Positions 33,248 to 47,158 of a stretch of DNA of 64,000 bases are shown here, piece after piece (the stretch's first letter is position 1; every line of letters starts with the position of its first letter). The translations under genes were made by a program, and so were the position numbers. The notes below the pieces were generated by a model. That model saw only the letters and a list, made by a program, of their open reading frames with translations. It had not been told where the DNA came from and did not search any database. The stretch comes from Tulasnella sp. 424 (Eukaryota; Basidiomycota; Agaricomycetes; Cantharellales; Tulasnellaceae), in NCBI GenBank assembly GCA_019633425.1, contig WSUB01000069.1:1-64000 (forward strand). The letters run 5' to 3'.

Positions 33248-36200
33248 ATGTCCAAGCGACGTACGAATAGTGGCTCGAATCCTTCCCAGAATAACTCTTC
33301 AGGTCCTTCCAGTGGCATTAACGGTACATAACAACTCCAACACAGTGATCGTCTACGTCTCGCTTACGTCTCATTCTTGAAAAGCCAAGCCTGTGTGGGA
33401 CCTCCTTCATGGGGACGATAATCGCAGAGCATCAGGCTCTGGACACACCCAATACCACATCGAAACACCTGCGGCTGGAAGAGGGAGAGCACGCGAAGAG
33501 GACGAAATTAGCTATGCAGACGACATATCAGATCCATTCCGTGACAGAAGCAGAGAACCCAGTTACGGGAAGTACGATGATGGGGACTCATACGGCTATG
33601 TTCAACGTGGGGACTATGAGGCTCTGTCCCACGAGGCTCCGTCGGAACGAGTAGCCAGAGGAGCGATGGGACGCCGCACCCCATCCAAATCAAGAGGCGG
33701 TTCTCAGGCAAGCGACGTCCCACCACTTCCAGACCCAGAAACATACAGTCGATACCCAGCCAAAAATCAACGCTCGAAGTCAGCTCGCGAACCTCCGAAT
33801 CACCGTACGAGTTTCAGGTCGTCGAAATCCCTTCCGCCCTTACCCGAGAACGCCTCGGAACTGCGCGCAATGTCAACCACGACCAAGACAGAAGAGGGAG
33901 ATGTCCCTCAGCGACTCTTTGCTGGTCGGCGGTCCGATGCCAACCAATCCCTTACTGGACACATTCAACGTGGTGGCCGCTCCATTCCGGCATATACCCA
34001 GGCAACGTCGATTGCACCAAGTCAAACCCCTTCCAAGACCGACAAAAAGAGTATGAACGCCACTGGCCCTATGCGCCGCTTGGCCGAACTCATGACTGGC
34101 ACACCACGGAATAGACTTGCGGCAATGCGCACTGCAGCAGCTGGAAAGATGTCGACTCAAGGCGGAGGGGGAACAACCAATCAGTGGACTTCGGCACCCG
34201 CGAGTGAAGCTACGGAGTCGCATCAGGGAGCGAATCCACCCCTCTTTTCCTTGGGTAGGATCAAATCTCTGACGAAGAAGGGGAAGGAAAAGGAAGGAGA
34301 AAGAGCGAAAGAGAGGAGCGAAGCCACTTCTCGCGCCGTACGCAACCCCGATCGCGAGCGTCGAACTCGGAGAGCCGAGGTAGCAAGTTGGCTCCCAACG
34401 GAGTGGGTCCCGAGCGAGATAGGCTCCGACTTGAACGCCAACAGCGCCAACTCGCCTTCAACCGCCACCGCCAAGCCAGCTAGCCAACCACCTTGGAAGG
34501 ACGACCGAAGATCAGCGTCTCAGCACCACTCGAGAACCGACAGTCGTGCCAAGCTAGCCTCAGTCGACGAATCCTCCGAAGCTCAAAGTCCCGTTGTCGA
34601 GACCGGCGGTTCGAGGTTCATGAGTCTCAACACACCAACAGTACATCGACGTATTTCAAGTCAGCAACTCTCAAATGCCAGCTCAAGCAGTCCGGTCCAT
34701 CGCAGGACCTCCAGCCGAGAGCTCCGCAACCCAATGCCTCCCGTACTAGAAATCCCGATTCCTCCTTCCGAGACAGCGAGTCCCTTGCCGACGCCGATCT
34801 TGCCGACGCCGATCTCGCCGACACCGATCTCGGTTGTCCTGGAGGGCGAAGAGCACGAAGTGGATGATATACCTGACATTCCATCCGAAGCTGATGTTGA
34901 TGCGCATGAGCATTACAGCGACGCTGGTTATAAACCTCAAGCAAAGGTGGAGGAGTTCAAAGTCCCTTCTACGAGCTCGTCGTCCCATCAAGGCGCTCCT
35001 CCATCGTATAGCACGAACCCCGGGTCAGATGAGATGCCCATCGGGATGACGACCTTCCGCCTACCAGAACGACGACCGACCGAGCCACAGACATTCACGG
35101 ACGAGAAACGGCGACTCATTGCCCAGGAAGAGGAACAACGCCGACGAAACCAAGGACATCAACGAGAGCCCTCTGTTCCTGTCGTTCGCGTCACATCTCC
35201 CACTACAAAGGGAAGTTCGGATAACCAACATCGAAGTGCTGGTGGCGGTACGGTATCCAACTCTAGACCTCCGTCATCGGCTTTACCTTCTCGTTCTCCT
35301 TCGCGGATCGTTGAAGAGGATGAGTTGGAGTATGAGGAGCTACCCATGCCCGCAAGTCAACAAAATTTACCTTCGCATGTCCAGCAGCGGTCGGTTGACT
35401 CGGTCGGACGAGCGCCTTCCACATCGAGGAAGTCGGAAAGAGATGTTTACTCGGGGCGCACCAATCGAGCAAGTGAGCAGGGGCATGAAGGCGGAGCAAA
35501 TTTGAAGCACCAGCCATCAAACGCGACGTCTATCATGAGCCGAAGAAGCATGCCTCTAAGAGTGACGAATCCCACTCAATCGTCTTCTGCATCCTCCGAA
35601 GTAGAGTCGATGGGTGCCTCTTTACCGCGACCTTCAACGGAGAAACTCGTGCCCCGGTCAAGTTCCTCTATGGACGGCGGAGAGGCCCCAGAATATACTA
35701 TTGAAGAAGAAGAAGAGGAGGAGGAGGAGGAGGAGGAGGAGCGGGAGGAAGAGCGGAGCGATGAAGAGGAATTCGACCATAAAGGATGGGCGGGAACTGA
35801 AACCGAAACCGCGACGATTAAAGGCGTACCCATCACTCGCCGACCTGCGCCTCCATCCGAAGCGAGTCGCTCACCTTCGATCGCAGAGATGCCGATGCCT
35901 GCTCCCATAACTGTGCACGTCCCCTCTCCGGCATCCACACCGAAATCTCCCAAGTCGCCCAGGCTAGCCGAATCTTCGAAAGGAACGCCCATGCCCTTAA
36001 TGTTAACCCGCATGCTCTCTCAGAGGGACAACGAAACCCGCCTCCGGCATCCGAAATTAATCGAATGGCGCTCAGGCCCTATGGAAGTCCAAGCTGCCTT
36101 GTATGGAGCATTAGCGGAAGAAGGAAACGATATGCCGGCGGAAGAGAGGATTATTTGGTTCGAATCGACGGGTGATGTTCCTGAATTTGAAGGGTTTGAG

Positions 36201-36758
36201 GAGGATGTGAGAGGGACAGACCTGGAAATAGAGTTGGGCAAGTTTGCAGTGAGTGCTCTCCGTTTTCCTGTATTGACCCACAGCGAGACGTCCATCTAAC
36301 GCGCTTGGTCTGGCAAGTTCTCCCACACATATGACGATAAGGGCGGAAAAGGAGTGATCTTTATCCCAGCCACGTCAAGAGATATCAATGAAGGCGCAGA
36401 CGGAGCTTCACTCGAGACTTTCTGGATGAACTTTGAAGAGGCCAAAGCAACCGGTGATATGAGATTGGTGGAACTCATTGCAGAATAGTACGGTAAACTC
36501 GCGTCTGGATAAAGCGATTAAGACTAACGCGTTTCAAACACAACTAGCGACCCCGAGGCCGAATTCATTATATTCATCTACCTCATCTACCCTGACGAGG
36601 ACCCTCGTATCATCGAAGTTTGTCCGATCCTATCGAGTTTGGACGTGGTCCCTTATATGTGGAAGAAGAAGTGGAAGGCAGGACATCCCATGGCAGCCGA
36701 GCTGCTAATCCAAGAGGAATACTACAAGGCTGTTGACAGCATGAAAGTATCTAGTTGA
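33248..36758 (+). CDS. Large, mostly disordered protein of unknown function with conserved C-terminal domain
   Basis: Exons 33248-33323, 33385-36248, 36318-36487 and 36548-36758 give 1106 aa with the frame kept. It starts MSKRRTNSGSNPSQNNSSG. About 850 residues are Ser/Arg/Pro-rich with many basic and Ser-Pro motifs (SRSPSRI, SSKSLPPLP). A pure Glu run at about 35703-35760 follows. The C-terminal 200 residues look folded: HPKLIEWRSGPMEVQAALYG, FSHTYDDKGGKGVIFIPAT, EFIIFIYLIYPDEDPRIIE, VVPYMWKKKWKAGHPM. No known domain was recognised. The disordered, Ser-rich body suggests phosphorylation and a scaffold or cytoskeletal role, which is conjecture. It shares a 134-bp divergent promoter region with the upstream gene. 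Confidence 0.8.
35703..35760 (+). repeat. GAA/GAG microsatellite coding poly-Glu
   Basis: Starts as gaagaagaagaagag and continues as repeated gag triplets. It encodes about sixteen acidic residues in the disordered part of the large unknown protein. Confidence 0.85.
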
Positions 36759-36906
36759 AACCAGGAGACACGCAAGTAGTTGAAGTAGCCAGAATCGATA
36801 TGGTGTTAACTATCCACAAATGTCGACGTTATTTAGGTACAATCGCTGTATTGACTAGCCGCACAGTCTCGGCTTATTCGTCAAACGGGCCTCGGGCACT
36901 TTTGTT

Positions 36907-39900
36907 TTACTTTCGGTCGCTGGACGTGCCTTGACCTTTTTTCCTCGCTAACTCGTATAACGCGTCCCTGTCTCCACTTCCGTCTACGAGCGCCTTGAAC
37001 CGGCTACCATCCTTAGCCAGAAGAGCTTGGGGAGTGTCAAACTCGACCACTCGACCGGCATCGAGGACGAGAATCTTGTCTGCATTCATGATAGTTTGTA
37101 GGCGATGAGCGACAATGATGAGAGTCATGTCGTTGAATTCCGTCGCGATGGCCTCTTGGATGGCGGTGTCCGTCTTGTAGTCAACGGAAGCAGTTGCCTC
37201 GTCTATAATCGTGGCGTTAGCCTCTTGGTTCAATCAGGCAACCAACGAGACTCACCAAGTAGATACACTTTACTCCTTCTCACCATAGCTCTCGCCAATG
37301 CGATGATTTGTCGTTGCCCGAGACTGAAATTCGTGCCTCCACTAGAGACTTCAGTGTCCAGCCCAATCTGGTCTTCGTCGTCTTCGCTCTGGAGGTTAAA
37401 AAGTCCAGCGGACCGCAGACATGCGTTAAGCTCGGCGTCATCGTGTTCCCCGAATGGATCCAGATTGTAGCGCAACGTTCCGCTGAGCAACTCGGGTTGT
37501 TGAGGGATGATGGTGATATTATTACGCAGAGAGTCGAGGTTGATCTTCTGGGTATCCACTCCGTCGAAGAATACAGACCCAGTGGTAGGGATCATCCGGA
37601 GAAGGGACAAGCTCAGAGAGGATTTACCAGCTCCGGTCCGACCGACTGGGATAGAATTTTGATCAGCCCCGGCGACGTTCACATTTCAAAGGTCCACGTA
37701 CCAACACCGACGTGTTCCCCAGACTGGATTTCAAAGCTTATGTCATGAAGCACATTCGGTCCATCATTCGAGTATTTTGCGGAGAGCTTCTCTATCCTGA
37801 GGGATCCAGACGATGGCCAGGCAGCGGGAGGAGTACCCTCTTTCGTTGGCAAAGGCTCTTGTTCAATCTCGACGTAGCCCTTGATGCGCTCTAAGCTGTT
37901 GCCTGGGGGGTAATGCATGAGTAACAACACGGGGAATTCACGGCAGGTTCAATAGTTGCTAACCTTGGACTTCGAACTCGTTGAGCATCCGGACCCACCA
38001 CAGCAGCATCCCCGTGAAGTTGAGCGCCATGGTCAAAGAGAAGCCGGTCTCGCTGGAATTTCGACCTAAGGACCAATGCTGCAGTTAGGCAAGCTCCGCA
38101 ACAAACATCAAAGGAGACTCACGCTGTGCGTAAACGAGGTATGCGCCCAATGCCGCGGCAAACAAGCCGCCAAGGAAATCAATCCGAGTGGAGATCCATC
38201 TGTAGAAGGCCATTAGATACTATAAATATTCTCATAATAACATGCACCAACCTGTTAAGATTATAGAAGGTGCGACCAGGTCGAGAATAGAAGTTGATCC
38301 GCTTCATCGTCTCTGATTTGAACTTCTCCTCGGCACCATATGCCCGGATCGAAGTGAGTCCAGCGATGGACGCTCCAAAGTGCGAGTACAGGGGTGACTT
38401 GGCATTACTCATTTCTCGCTTGACGGCGAGTTGGGCTCTCATATATACCTGGCCAAGCCAGGCACCAATCGCTGCAACAGCCAGTCCAGGCAGCAAAAAG
38501 ACTGGAGAGTAAATGACAACCGCGCCAAAGTGAATGAGAAGCGAGATTTGGATCTCGACCATTGAACTGAAGAGAAGGGGGACGGAAGCTGGGTAATATC
38601 GACATCCCGAGCCTGTCAGCAAGTGACAATCATGGAAAATGAGGTTATACAACACTCACTGTCGACCGACCGCATATCTTGCGTAAATCGAGCAACAATT
38701 CGGCCTTGCGGAGTCGAATCCAGCCATCGTAAGGTCGTTCCCAGCACGGACTGGACGAGTCGATTGTGCGTGATCTTCGAGGCCCTCAAGGATCCGAGGA
38801 TGAAAAGGATTTGGCCAGGATTGTAGATAAAGATGCTAGCGACGATTAGGGCCCCATAAATTTCCAAATACCACCGTTCGTTGACTTCCGAAGGTTCCGG
38901 ATGAATTTGGTATTGTTGGGCCCAGTATCCCAGCCACCACGTTTGGCCAATGTTCACCACTTCAGACCCCGCCATTGCCGCAGCAAATGCGGTCCAGAAC
39001 CAGGCGCTTCCAAACATGCTGAAGAAGAATTTGACTTGGGGAGACGTAATTCGTGAGATGACAGAACGCTGGGGTAGTTGAACCCTTCACTCACAGGCTG
39101 GAAGTCCGATGCGTCCCTCGACGATCTCTTCGGCAGCAATGAGCTGACCAGAGGGCTTTGTGTCTTTGGGCTTATCGGTATTTTCCAGGTTCTCAACCTT
39201 TTCTTTCTTCTCGACAATCTCCTGATCCTCTTCGATCTCAGCAGCTAAGGTAGCATCTTTCTTCAGAGCATCTGAGGCCTCGCCTTGCGACAGAATACGA
39301 CCATCGGAACTGATAGAGACCACGAAGTCCGCAATTGGTGCCAGCATTGCTACGTGATGAGTCTACAAAAATAATGATAGGATATTAGCAATCGCAGGTC
39401 TGTCTTGAAAGCCGCCAGGATCCACGAACCACCAGAATCACGGTGCGTCCTTTCACAAGGTCACCCCGCAGGCACTTGTCCACGATCCACCTTGACGTAT
39501 GGACATCCAATGCCGACAGAACGTCGTCCAAAATAATAATTTCCGCAGGGGAGTAAATGGCTCGAGCGAGAGAAATCCGCGCCTGCAAGCGTGTGATGAG
39601 GTCAGGAAAACCAGGTAGGCTCGAGGTTAATGTCATAACATACCTTTTGACCGCCACTGACGTCGCAAACGAAGAATATTAGTCAAGTCGATCAGCAAAA
39701 TAGAGGAGATTTTACCTCAGAGTCACCCCCTTTTCCCCAATCTCCGTTGCATCGCCCGCCTCAAACAGGCTGAGATCACGTTCGAGAGCACATTGCTTGA
39801 GGACTGCGCTTAGATCAGTCGATAGTCAAGAGAGGCAGTTTGAGAAACGTACCTCGCAGATATCGAGATTCGTCATAAGGGGACCCAAATAGGATGTTGT

Positions 39901-42900
39901 CCTTTGTTCCGAGCGTGGTCAATTCGATGAAACAAGAAACTCCGTCACCTAGCTCACTTTGACACTCGCGTTCTGGATCCAAGCCTCCTGAGCCGCGTAC
40001 GCTACGCCACCTTCGCGAGGGAGATTATAGAAGGAATCGAGTATTTCGGGTTGGAAGTGCATTTCTCCAAGGAGAGCCATGAGCATGGATGTTTTCCCTG
40101 ACGTGGCTCAGAGTGTCAGTCCCGAATCCTCTATCAAGACTCGAGTCACCCCAAAACCTACCGCATCCGGTTGGTCCGATGATCAGGTTGAGCTTCCCCT
40201 TCTTGAAGAATAAGTCGTCCTCGATACGCAGCCTGAAATTCCTCCGTGAAGGAGTCGACGGCCCAGGGGTAGAAGGTGCAGTAACGCTCCAAGAAAAGAC
40301 AGCATTGCGGAAACCAATAGCTTCGCTGTCAGCGGTTGGAGGAAGTGTACCGAGCGAGGCCTCGTGGTTCGACGATGAATAGCGGTCCAAGAGCTCGGTC
40401 TATAAAGGTGGGGGTTAATCAGTATTCGGCCATGGAAGTGTGCGTAAAAGTGGGGTGAACCTCCAACAAGAAACCGTTGATTCGCTCGAATGAAACTTTG
40501 GCACCAATCACCAGAGGAAGCTCCCAGAACGCTAGCAGTCCGAAAGAAGAACTTTAGCCGCAATGACGCGATGATATGATACGGACGCTTACTCATGAAC
40601 AACCTCTCCCGGATAACGTCGAAAACTGCAATTGAGCTGAAGATTATGGATGCACTCAGCTGCTGCTTCATGACAAGGGTCTGTATCGAAGATTTGGTCA
40701 ATTCGGACGGTATCACACGATGCCGATAATCACTCACGTAAGTCGCGAATGTTGCAACCATGGTCAACACAGGCAGAAAATGGCTAACATACAACGTCAG
40801 AACCACGATCTCCCTTTGGATTCTAGTGCTGTAACTCACTTGACGTTGTTGTTGAGAAGCCCGTACATCTGTTTCTTCCTGAGGAACTTGAGTTCTCCCT
40901 CTCGTTTCTCGTTAATCTGGGCTTCAACCTTCCGTTCCCACCCGAATAGCTGTTCCAGAATAAATGGCGGATTAGCCGGAGTACACATACAGTGTAAGGA
41001 GGAGCATTTCAATCATCCAACCTTGATCATCCGGATCACACCAAGTGCTAAATTTACAGAGCGAGGTCAATGCGTGACAACGATAGGAGATTTCCCAAAG
41101 TACTCACTGTCGGTAACTGCTTGGACTCGGGCATCGGTCTACATCAACAGGAATGCTAAGTACATAAATTTGGGATGCGGGTCGAGCATATCCCGTACCA
41201 TTTTCATTTGCTCGACCTGGATCGTGTTCAAGAATGTTGCCACATATCCTGGAAAAAAATGGTTCCAGTCAGGATCTTTAGCACACTTTCGATATGGCGT
41301 TGGGTTGAAATACCAGGAATTGGAATCGTGGCGACCATCACGGCAAGACCGACGAACGCCGCCCAGCCAAGAATCCTATACAGGAACCAAATGGAGAGGC
41401 CAATTTGTAATGGTGCATACCAGATGACGAAGAGGAAGTCGCGAGCTACGAATCAACGTCAGTTCGGTCTGTCCGACACAGTAGATACTTGACCACAAAC
41501 CTTCTACGATATTACCCAAATCCGTGCTAATCAAGTTCGTGATCTTCCCGACGAGGTTCTTATCCTTCTGCGAGTCGTCATCCTTCTTCCTAGACGCTTC
41601 TGAAGGAGTTACAGATGGTGCCTTGCCCTTTGGTGAGGAGGATGCTTGTCCGCTTTCTCCGACCGCGGTCTGCCCGCTCTCCTCACTGTGATGCTCGGGC
41701 TCGTGTACTGAGGCTGCTCGACTTCCTACAGCCGTGGCGGCACGACTTTCTGTGGGAGTGTTTCCATTGCCAGTTTCAGACTTCATCCGAATCTTGAGAG
41801 CGTGTTCGAAGACCAGTTGAGTGATGATCGCCTCGGTACGGACGATGAGCCTCGTTGTAATGAAGATGTAGAGCTGGAACCCGACGGTCCCCAACACTGG
41901 GGCGAGGAAAAGGCCGATGATCCATACCCATGGCTTGTAGACAGCGCCTTCTCCGCCGGTTTCGAGGTAGAACAACAGCTTATTCAGAACAACGGGGCTG
42001 ACGAGAGCAAAGACGGCTTTGATGGTCACGAGGAATAGTAGAGCCAGATATTGCCATCCTATGCAAAATGAAGAGTTCGTCATCAAGTTCGTCGTCTTGC
42101 TCACCCCCACCTCCCGGATGCCGAAGGTGTGAAAACACTTACGATAAAGCCAGAGAAGTCCCCAGACGATGTGTCGATCTCTCTTGGGTTTCAGACTGGG
42201 ATCCAATGCGGGTGCAGCCTTCGACATGAGGAAGTCCGCATGGTCGTAATCAGGAAGATTAGGAAGAGATTCGTATGGCAGATGTGAAACTCGAGACGCC
42301 TGCAGGACGACGGGGTCAAGGAAAGACCACGTGATGAACGACAGTATCGAGGCAGTTTGTTCCGGATTCGGTGGCAGTGGGTTCTGTGGGGAAGAATGAT
42401 ATTAGAAATTGTCCAAGTTGGTAACTTCCCAACATAGATTTCAAGTCCCCACTCACCTTTGCATTAACGGGGACGAACTTTCTTGGAACAATAAGCGGCA
42501 GAACTGCGCCAACTAGGGTGAGCAGACCAACTCTGGCCCAGGTGCGCCACCCATCTGCCGCATCCACTGGGTGCTTCGTGTAGGTAGCGAGTGGATAGAG
42601 GTCTCGGTATGCGTAAACGAACCAGGCAACACACAGCAAGGTGGTGAGATGCCTCGACACTACGCGAGTTAACCGCCTCCGCGCCGTGATGGTCAGCAGT
42701 GCAAGCAGGGAAGTGTAGATCTGTCAATGCCGGGATGGAATGCCGTTGTTAGCAACCAACAGCACTTGTGTGGTCCACGATATACTCACATAGAAAGCGC
42801 ATTGAGCAATCTCTAGCCATTCAAGATAGCTAAACCAGGCTTCCCCTTTTTTGTGTTTTCGGTGTTTGCCGTGTTTTGGCTTTTTTCGTTGCGCCTCGGC

Positions 42901-43499
42901 GTCAGGTCGCGTGCCCATTGTATCCATGTCGAGAGATGACCGTGGCTGGGGACCCGGCGCTACAATCGCAGCGTAAATGCTGATACCGAGAAGTGCTAAA
43001 CATATTACGAATCGGAGTGCGTTATGGAGGAAGATGATCAGACCGCCGTGAGACGTGATATGCTCTCTCAACTCGTCGCGGAAGGTGGCGGGAGGGATGG
43101 TGGTGAACTGAGCATCTCTTCGACTTATGCCAATGATTTCGTCCGAAGAAAGGGCTTTGATGCGCGCTATAAGGCGTTTGACGAAGGGTATCCGAGTGAT
43201 GAGGTATGCGACCAGAAGGATGAACGAGATTCCGGACGCATAGATTGGAATCAAAGCGGTATCATATAGAAGGCGGCGTCTTGAAAAGGCGATTGCATGT
43301 TAGATTTCATATCCTGAGGGACGGCGGCTCGATTACTCACTCGGTCTTGGAAGGAGCGATAAAGATGGTTTGGTTGACCACGGGACTTCAAGCAACGTTA
43401 GGGCGTCAAATATGGCGAGCTCGTCTACGATGCTGCTACTCACGATAGTACACTCCCTTCGCTCAGAGGGGCCTGCTGTATGAACAGCGGATCGGCCAT
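36907..43499 (-). CDS. ABCC (MRP-type) full-length ABC transporter
   Basis: Membrane exporter of organic anions or glutathione conjugates, likely vacuolar or plasma membrane by family. It starts at 43499 (MADPLFIQQAPLSEG) and is cut by many introns. An N-terminal hydrophobic TMD0-like region (about 42300-43300) precedes a first transmembrane domain. NBD1 has Walker A GPTGCGKT, EKGVTLSGGQKARISLARA and LDDVLSALDVHT, the Asp-Asp form usual for MRP NBD1. A Lys/Glu-rich linker leads to TMD2. NBD2 has GRTGAGKSSLSLSLLR, FSLGQRQIIALARAM and the Walker B LLDEATASVD, followed by VAHRLQTIMNADKILVLD. Both ATP sites look intact. It converges on the large unknown gene with 148 bp between stops. The substrate cannot be told. 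Confidence 0.92.
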
Positions 43500-44182
43500 G
43501 GCTTGGGAGAACCAAGAAGAACTCGAGTGTCTGGGAGCCGTTGCAATTATAACCGACAGAAGAAAGCAGGACAAACAACAGGGTCCTCCTGGAATTCCGC
43601 ATCCTCGCGGTCACACTTTCGCCCACTTCGCCCCATGCCACCTCGTCTCCTTTACGAAAAGGCGACGCCTTCTCAAGCGCTCGTCTGCATGTGCATCGAC
43701 ATTTTGCTACTTGTGGAGGAACACATTGCTTCCCCTTGACTCTAAGATTTCGCGTGCTGAACCATCGGTGATCCCCGAATCCGCGTGGACCTTGCAATTG
43801 GTCGCCATGAAATGTGTGTCTGTCTCCTCCAGGCTTTGGAATCCCGTTGGTTTCGTTCCGGTACCGCTGCTGTTGGAAATGAACTCAGTGGGACTCAGCC
43901 GAGTATCGAAGCTCGAGTCACATATTGCCATCAGGATGAGATGCACAATGGCCAAATTGTGGAGATACCCTATGCTCGGTCGTCAATGCCGCCCATTCTG
44001 CCTAACTAGCTCATGGGAAACGCAAAGCACGTGGATGACCCACGGCATGGATACTCCGGATATCACGAGGCGGTCTTTCTCACACCACGGTGACCAGCCT
44101 AGATAGTTAGTCGGACGCCCGACGACCCCCAATATATTTGACAACAAAAAAAGAAACAGAAGTACAATTTCACTAGATAGTA
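43500..44182. other. ABCC upstream region
   Basis: Between the ABCC start and the stop of the second kinase-TPR gene. Overlapping open frames on both strands have no recognisable protein. It probably holds the ABCC promoter and the 3' UTR of the kinase gene. Confidence 0.5.
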
Positions 44183-47158
44183 CTAAAACAAACGACCGAG
44201 ACCAAGGTTGTAGCGGAAGAACGAGATCGGATTCCACCGAAAAATACCTGAGATTCGGACAACAGAACGCCAAGAAATAATGGCAATCCGCCTAAGAAGC
44301 ACAAATGCCAACGCAGGTACTCCCAATGCCACCGTAGGTAGAATTACATACCGAAGAATTACGGGATACCTCAGAGGCTTGGGTACTTTTCGAATATCTC
44401 GTAAGCACTTCTCCGTAACCGCTTCGGCGGCTCCTTCCCCCTTTCGCGCATAAATATCGCGCGCTTTAATCCAACAGTCCTCCGCCTTAATGAAATCAAA
44501 GCGGTACATGGAGGTGAATCCAAGAGAAACAAGGGTGGACGCTTGCAGAATATCCAAACCGATTTGAGCCGATATCTCCGCTGCCGTTGTGTAACAGGAG
44601 TCGGCTTCCTTGAGCCTGTATTGTAGCAGGTACATGTCTCCCATCGCATCCCAGGTGATAGCCCTACCATCATTACTTCCTATCCGCGTGTAAATTTCTA
44701 GTGCTTGAGCCAGCGACCTTTCAGCCTTGAGGTATCGGAAACTCGCCCGTTGGAGGGCACCAAGCCCACGAAGCGTATCCGCCTTGCTCTCCTCCATTCC
44801 CGCTTGGTCAAAGATTTCGACCGCCTGGGTATAAGCGGTTTCTGCGCCCTCGTATCTCTCCTGCTCCCGATAAACGTCGCCTTGACCGGAGAAGGCGTTC
44901 GCTCGACCAACGTCATCGCCAAGACTTGTGAATATCTCCAAGGCCTCCGCGATAGATTCCTCCGCCTGCGGGAATGTGCTCCGTCTGCGGTAGAATTTGC
45001 CAAGTCCGAGTAATGAGCTCGCTAAGCCCACCTTGTCGCCAATCTGCCTCCGAATATCTATCGCTCGTGAGAGAGACTGCTCGGCCTCAGTACTTCTCTC
45101 CGTCGCGCAATAGATATCACCAAGACTACTAAGCGCAGTCGCTTCTCCAGTACGATCGCCGAGGTCCGCACAGATCTCCAGCGTCTTGGTGAGGCATGTT
45201 TCGGCCTCAGGATACCTGTACTGCGCAGAGTAGACACGCGCAAGGCCCAACATAGCATTGGATTTCCCCGACTCGTGATTAATGCGCGTGGACCTTTCCA
45301 GCGCCTCCGAGAACTTCTCTTCTGCCGATGGGTACCTCGAATGCACGATATCGAGGACACCCAGTCCGTCCAATGCAGCGGCCCGGGTCAGCTCTTCCCC
45401 GGATCTGGCTGAAATTTCGAGTGCTTGAGAGAAGTCAGCCTCCGCCTCTGAGAACTTGCATTGGGTCGTGTGGAGTTCTCCCAGGCCTAGCAAGGTGCAA
45501 GCTTTGCCCAACTCGTTTCCAGCTTCGCCGTAAGCTTCCGTCGCCTGGTGATAATAATCTTCGGCATCCCCCATCTTGGACTGTGAGCGGCTGGCGTTCC
45601 CCAACCCAAGCAAAGCTGAACCCATGGAAACATGGTTTTGGGTAGACCGGGCGATTTCTAGAGCTTTCTGGTACAGGGGTAGAGCCTTCTCCAGATCGCT
45701 TTGCAGGCGATGCATTTCCCCGAGCCGGAATAGAAGCTCGGCTGACAACACGTTTTGCCCATTCGGCCCCTTCGCGACTGGGATTATGGATGGCTATGCG
45801 ATCTGTCAGAACTGGTTTCATGGGACATTACCCCCGAACGTCTCACCATCAATTGAAGCAAATCGTAACATCTTGACGCGTCCGGACGATCTTCCGGCTC
45901 TCGCTTCCAACAGCTCATCATCAGGCTACATATCCTCAGAATCTGAGACATTTCGGCATCGACTCGTATCTCGGGTAGGTTTCCTTTGATTATCCGCATG
46001 GTTACATCGATCCTGAGGTTGGAGTCGGGGAACGGGATGTTTTTGGTCAGGACCTGAAATTGGTGAAGGTGAGATTTTTACTAAATATATACGAAAGAAG
46101 CGCAGGCTAAGTTCCTTACCTCCCACAAAATCCAGCCGAAAGCCCATATATCACCCGGCAAGCCGAATAAGCTCTGTAGCAGCACTTCGGGGGCCGCCCA
46201 GCGGAGCGTGTACGCCGGTGCCTTCAAGGTCAGCGTAGACCCGCTGTGTTCTATTTGAGGAGAGTCTGTCCAGCTCTCTGCACTGATGGGTGGTCCCGCG
46301 CTTGAAGCATTCGAAGTGGAAGGTCCAGGTTTGTGAAAGCGTGCGGAGCCAAAGTCGGTAATTATGGCTCGATGGTTCGAAGTCACCAGAATGTTGGCCT
46401 AGTGAGTGGCAAGCTCAGGTTGGATGGACGTGTAGCTCAGCACTACGTTTTCGGCTTACCGCCTTCAAATCTCCGTGAAAAATGGGCGGGTTGCGAGTGT
46501 GAAGGTATAGGAGGCCCCTGGTAATGTCTTGGGCCTTGACCGACAATGCAAGTCAGGGATCACGCCTTGCTTGTTCCAGTCAGTACTTACGAGGAAAATC
46601 CGCTCTGGGATTTCCCAGTCGCCGTACGCAATAAATTCGCGCTGGTTTCCATTTTCCTCCCACCGAGATAGCAACCAAGCAATGTTTTGGGTTTCGTCCT
46701 CAACAAAGCCAAGAAACTTGCCGATATTCGGGTGAGAGACCTCACCCATTATTCGGACCTGATTTGCAAAAGTCTTGAAAACGGTGGATTAGACCCATCC
46801 ACGATGCAAGTTCTTAGACTGGTCCTTACATCGAAAAACTCGTCTCTCCCCGGCCCGACAATAAAATACAGTTTCTTGACTGCTACTTTGGATTCCTCGT
46901 CTATCGGCGTAGATCCTTTGTTCGTCCCCGATAAGAGATACCCAGGCAATACTTCGGCTTGGCCACCGAACACCGGACATTCTGAGCCGAAGGTTTTGAT
47001 TCTTTCGGGTTCGATCCGTAGGTGGGACCTCTTGTCGAGAATTCGTCTCTAATAGGAAAGGATATGGATGATATTGCTAGGATTGAAGTTGCGGGGAACC
47101 TCCGTACCGATGCTCGTTTGATTTCTGCTGCGGCTGGGGCGTCTCTGTCGTTCGACAT
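44183..47158 (-). CDS. Membrane-anchored kinase-TPR protein
   Basis: The start at 47158 (MSNDRDAPAAAEIK) is preferred, though an upstream in-frame ATG at 47209 exists. Kinase domain: beta-3 lysine in SKVAVKKLYF, GEVSHPNIGKFLGF, the catalytic loop IFHGDLKAANIL (split by an intron), ITDFGSARF, LRWAAPEVL, GDIWAFGWILWE and the terminal CWKREPEDRPDAS. No classical Gly-rich loop is visible. About ten 40-residue TPR units follow (44500-45750), much more diverged from each other than those of the first kinase-TPR gene. After the TPRs a hydrophobic segment (VILRYVILPTVALGVPALAF) and a basic tail suggest a C-terminal membrane anchor. The role is inferred as signalling at a membrane; partners are unknown. 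Confidence 0.85.
44270..44350 (-). other. Predicted transmembrane segment of the kinase-TPR protein
   Basis: About 22 hydrophobic residues followed by RR and further basic residues lie near the C-terminus. A short Trp/Phe-rich tail follows. The first kinase-TPR gene lacks this. Confidence 0.6.

Noticed and set aside
43480..44106. 208-codon plus-strand frame
   Set aside because: It lies antisense to the first exon and promoter of the ABCC gene and has no recognisable domain.
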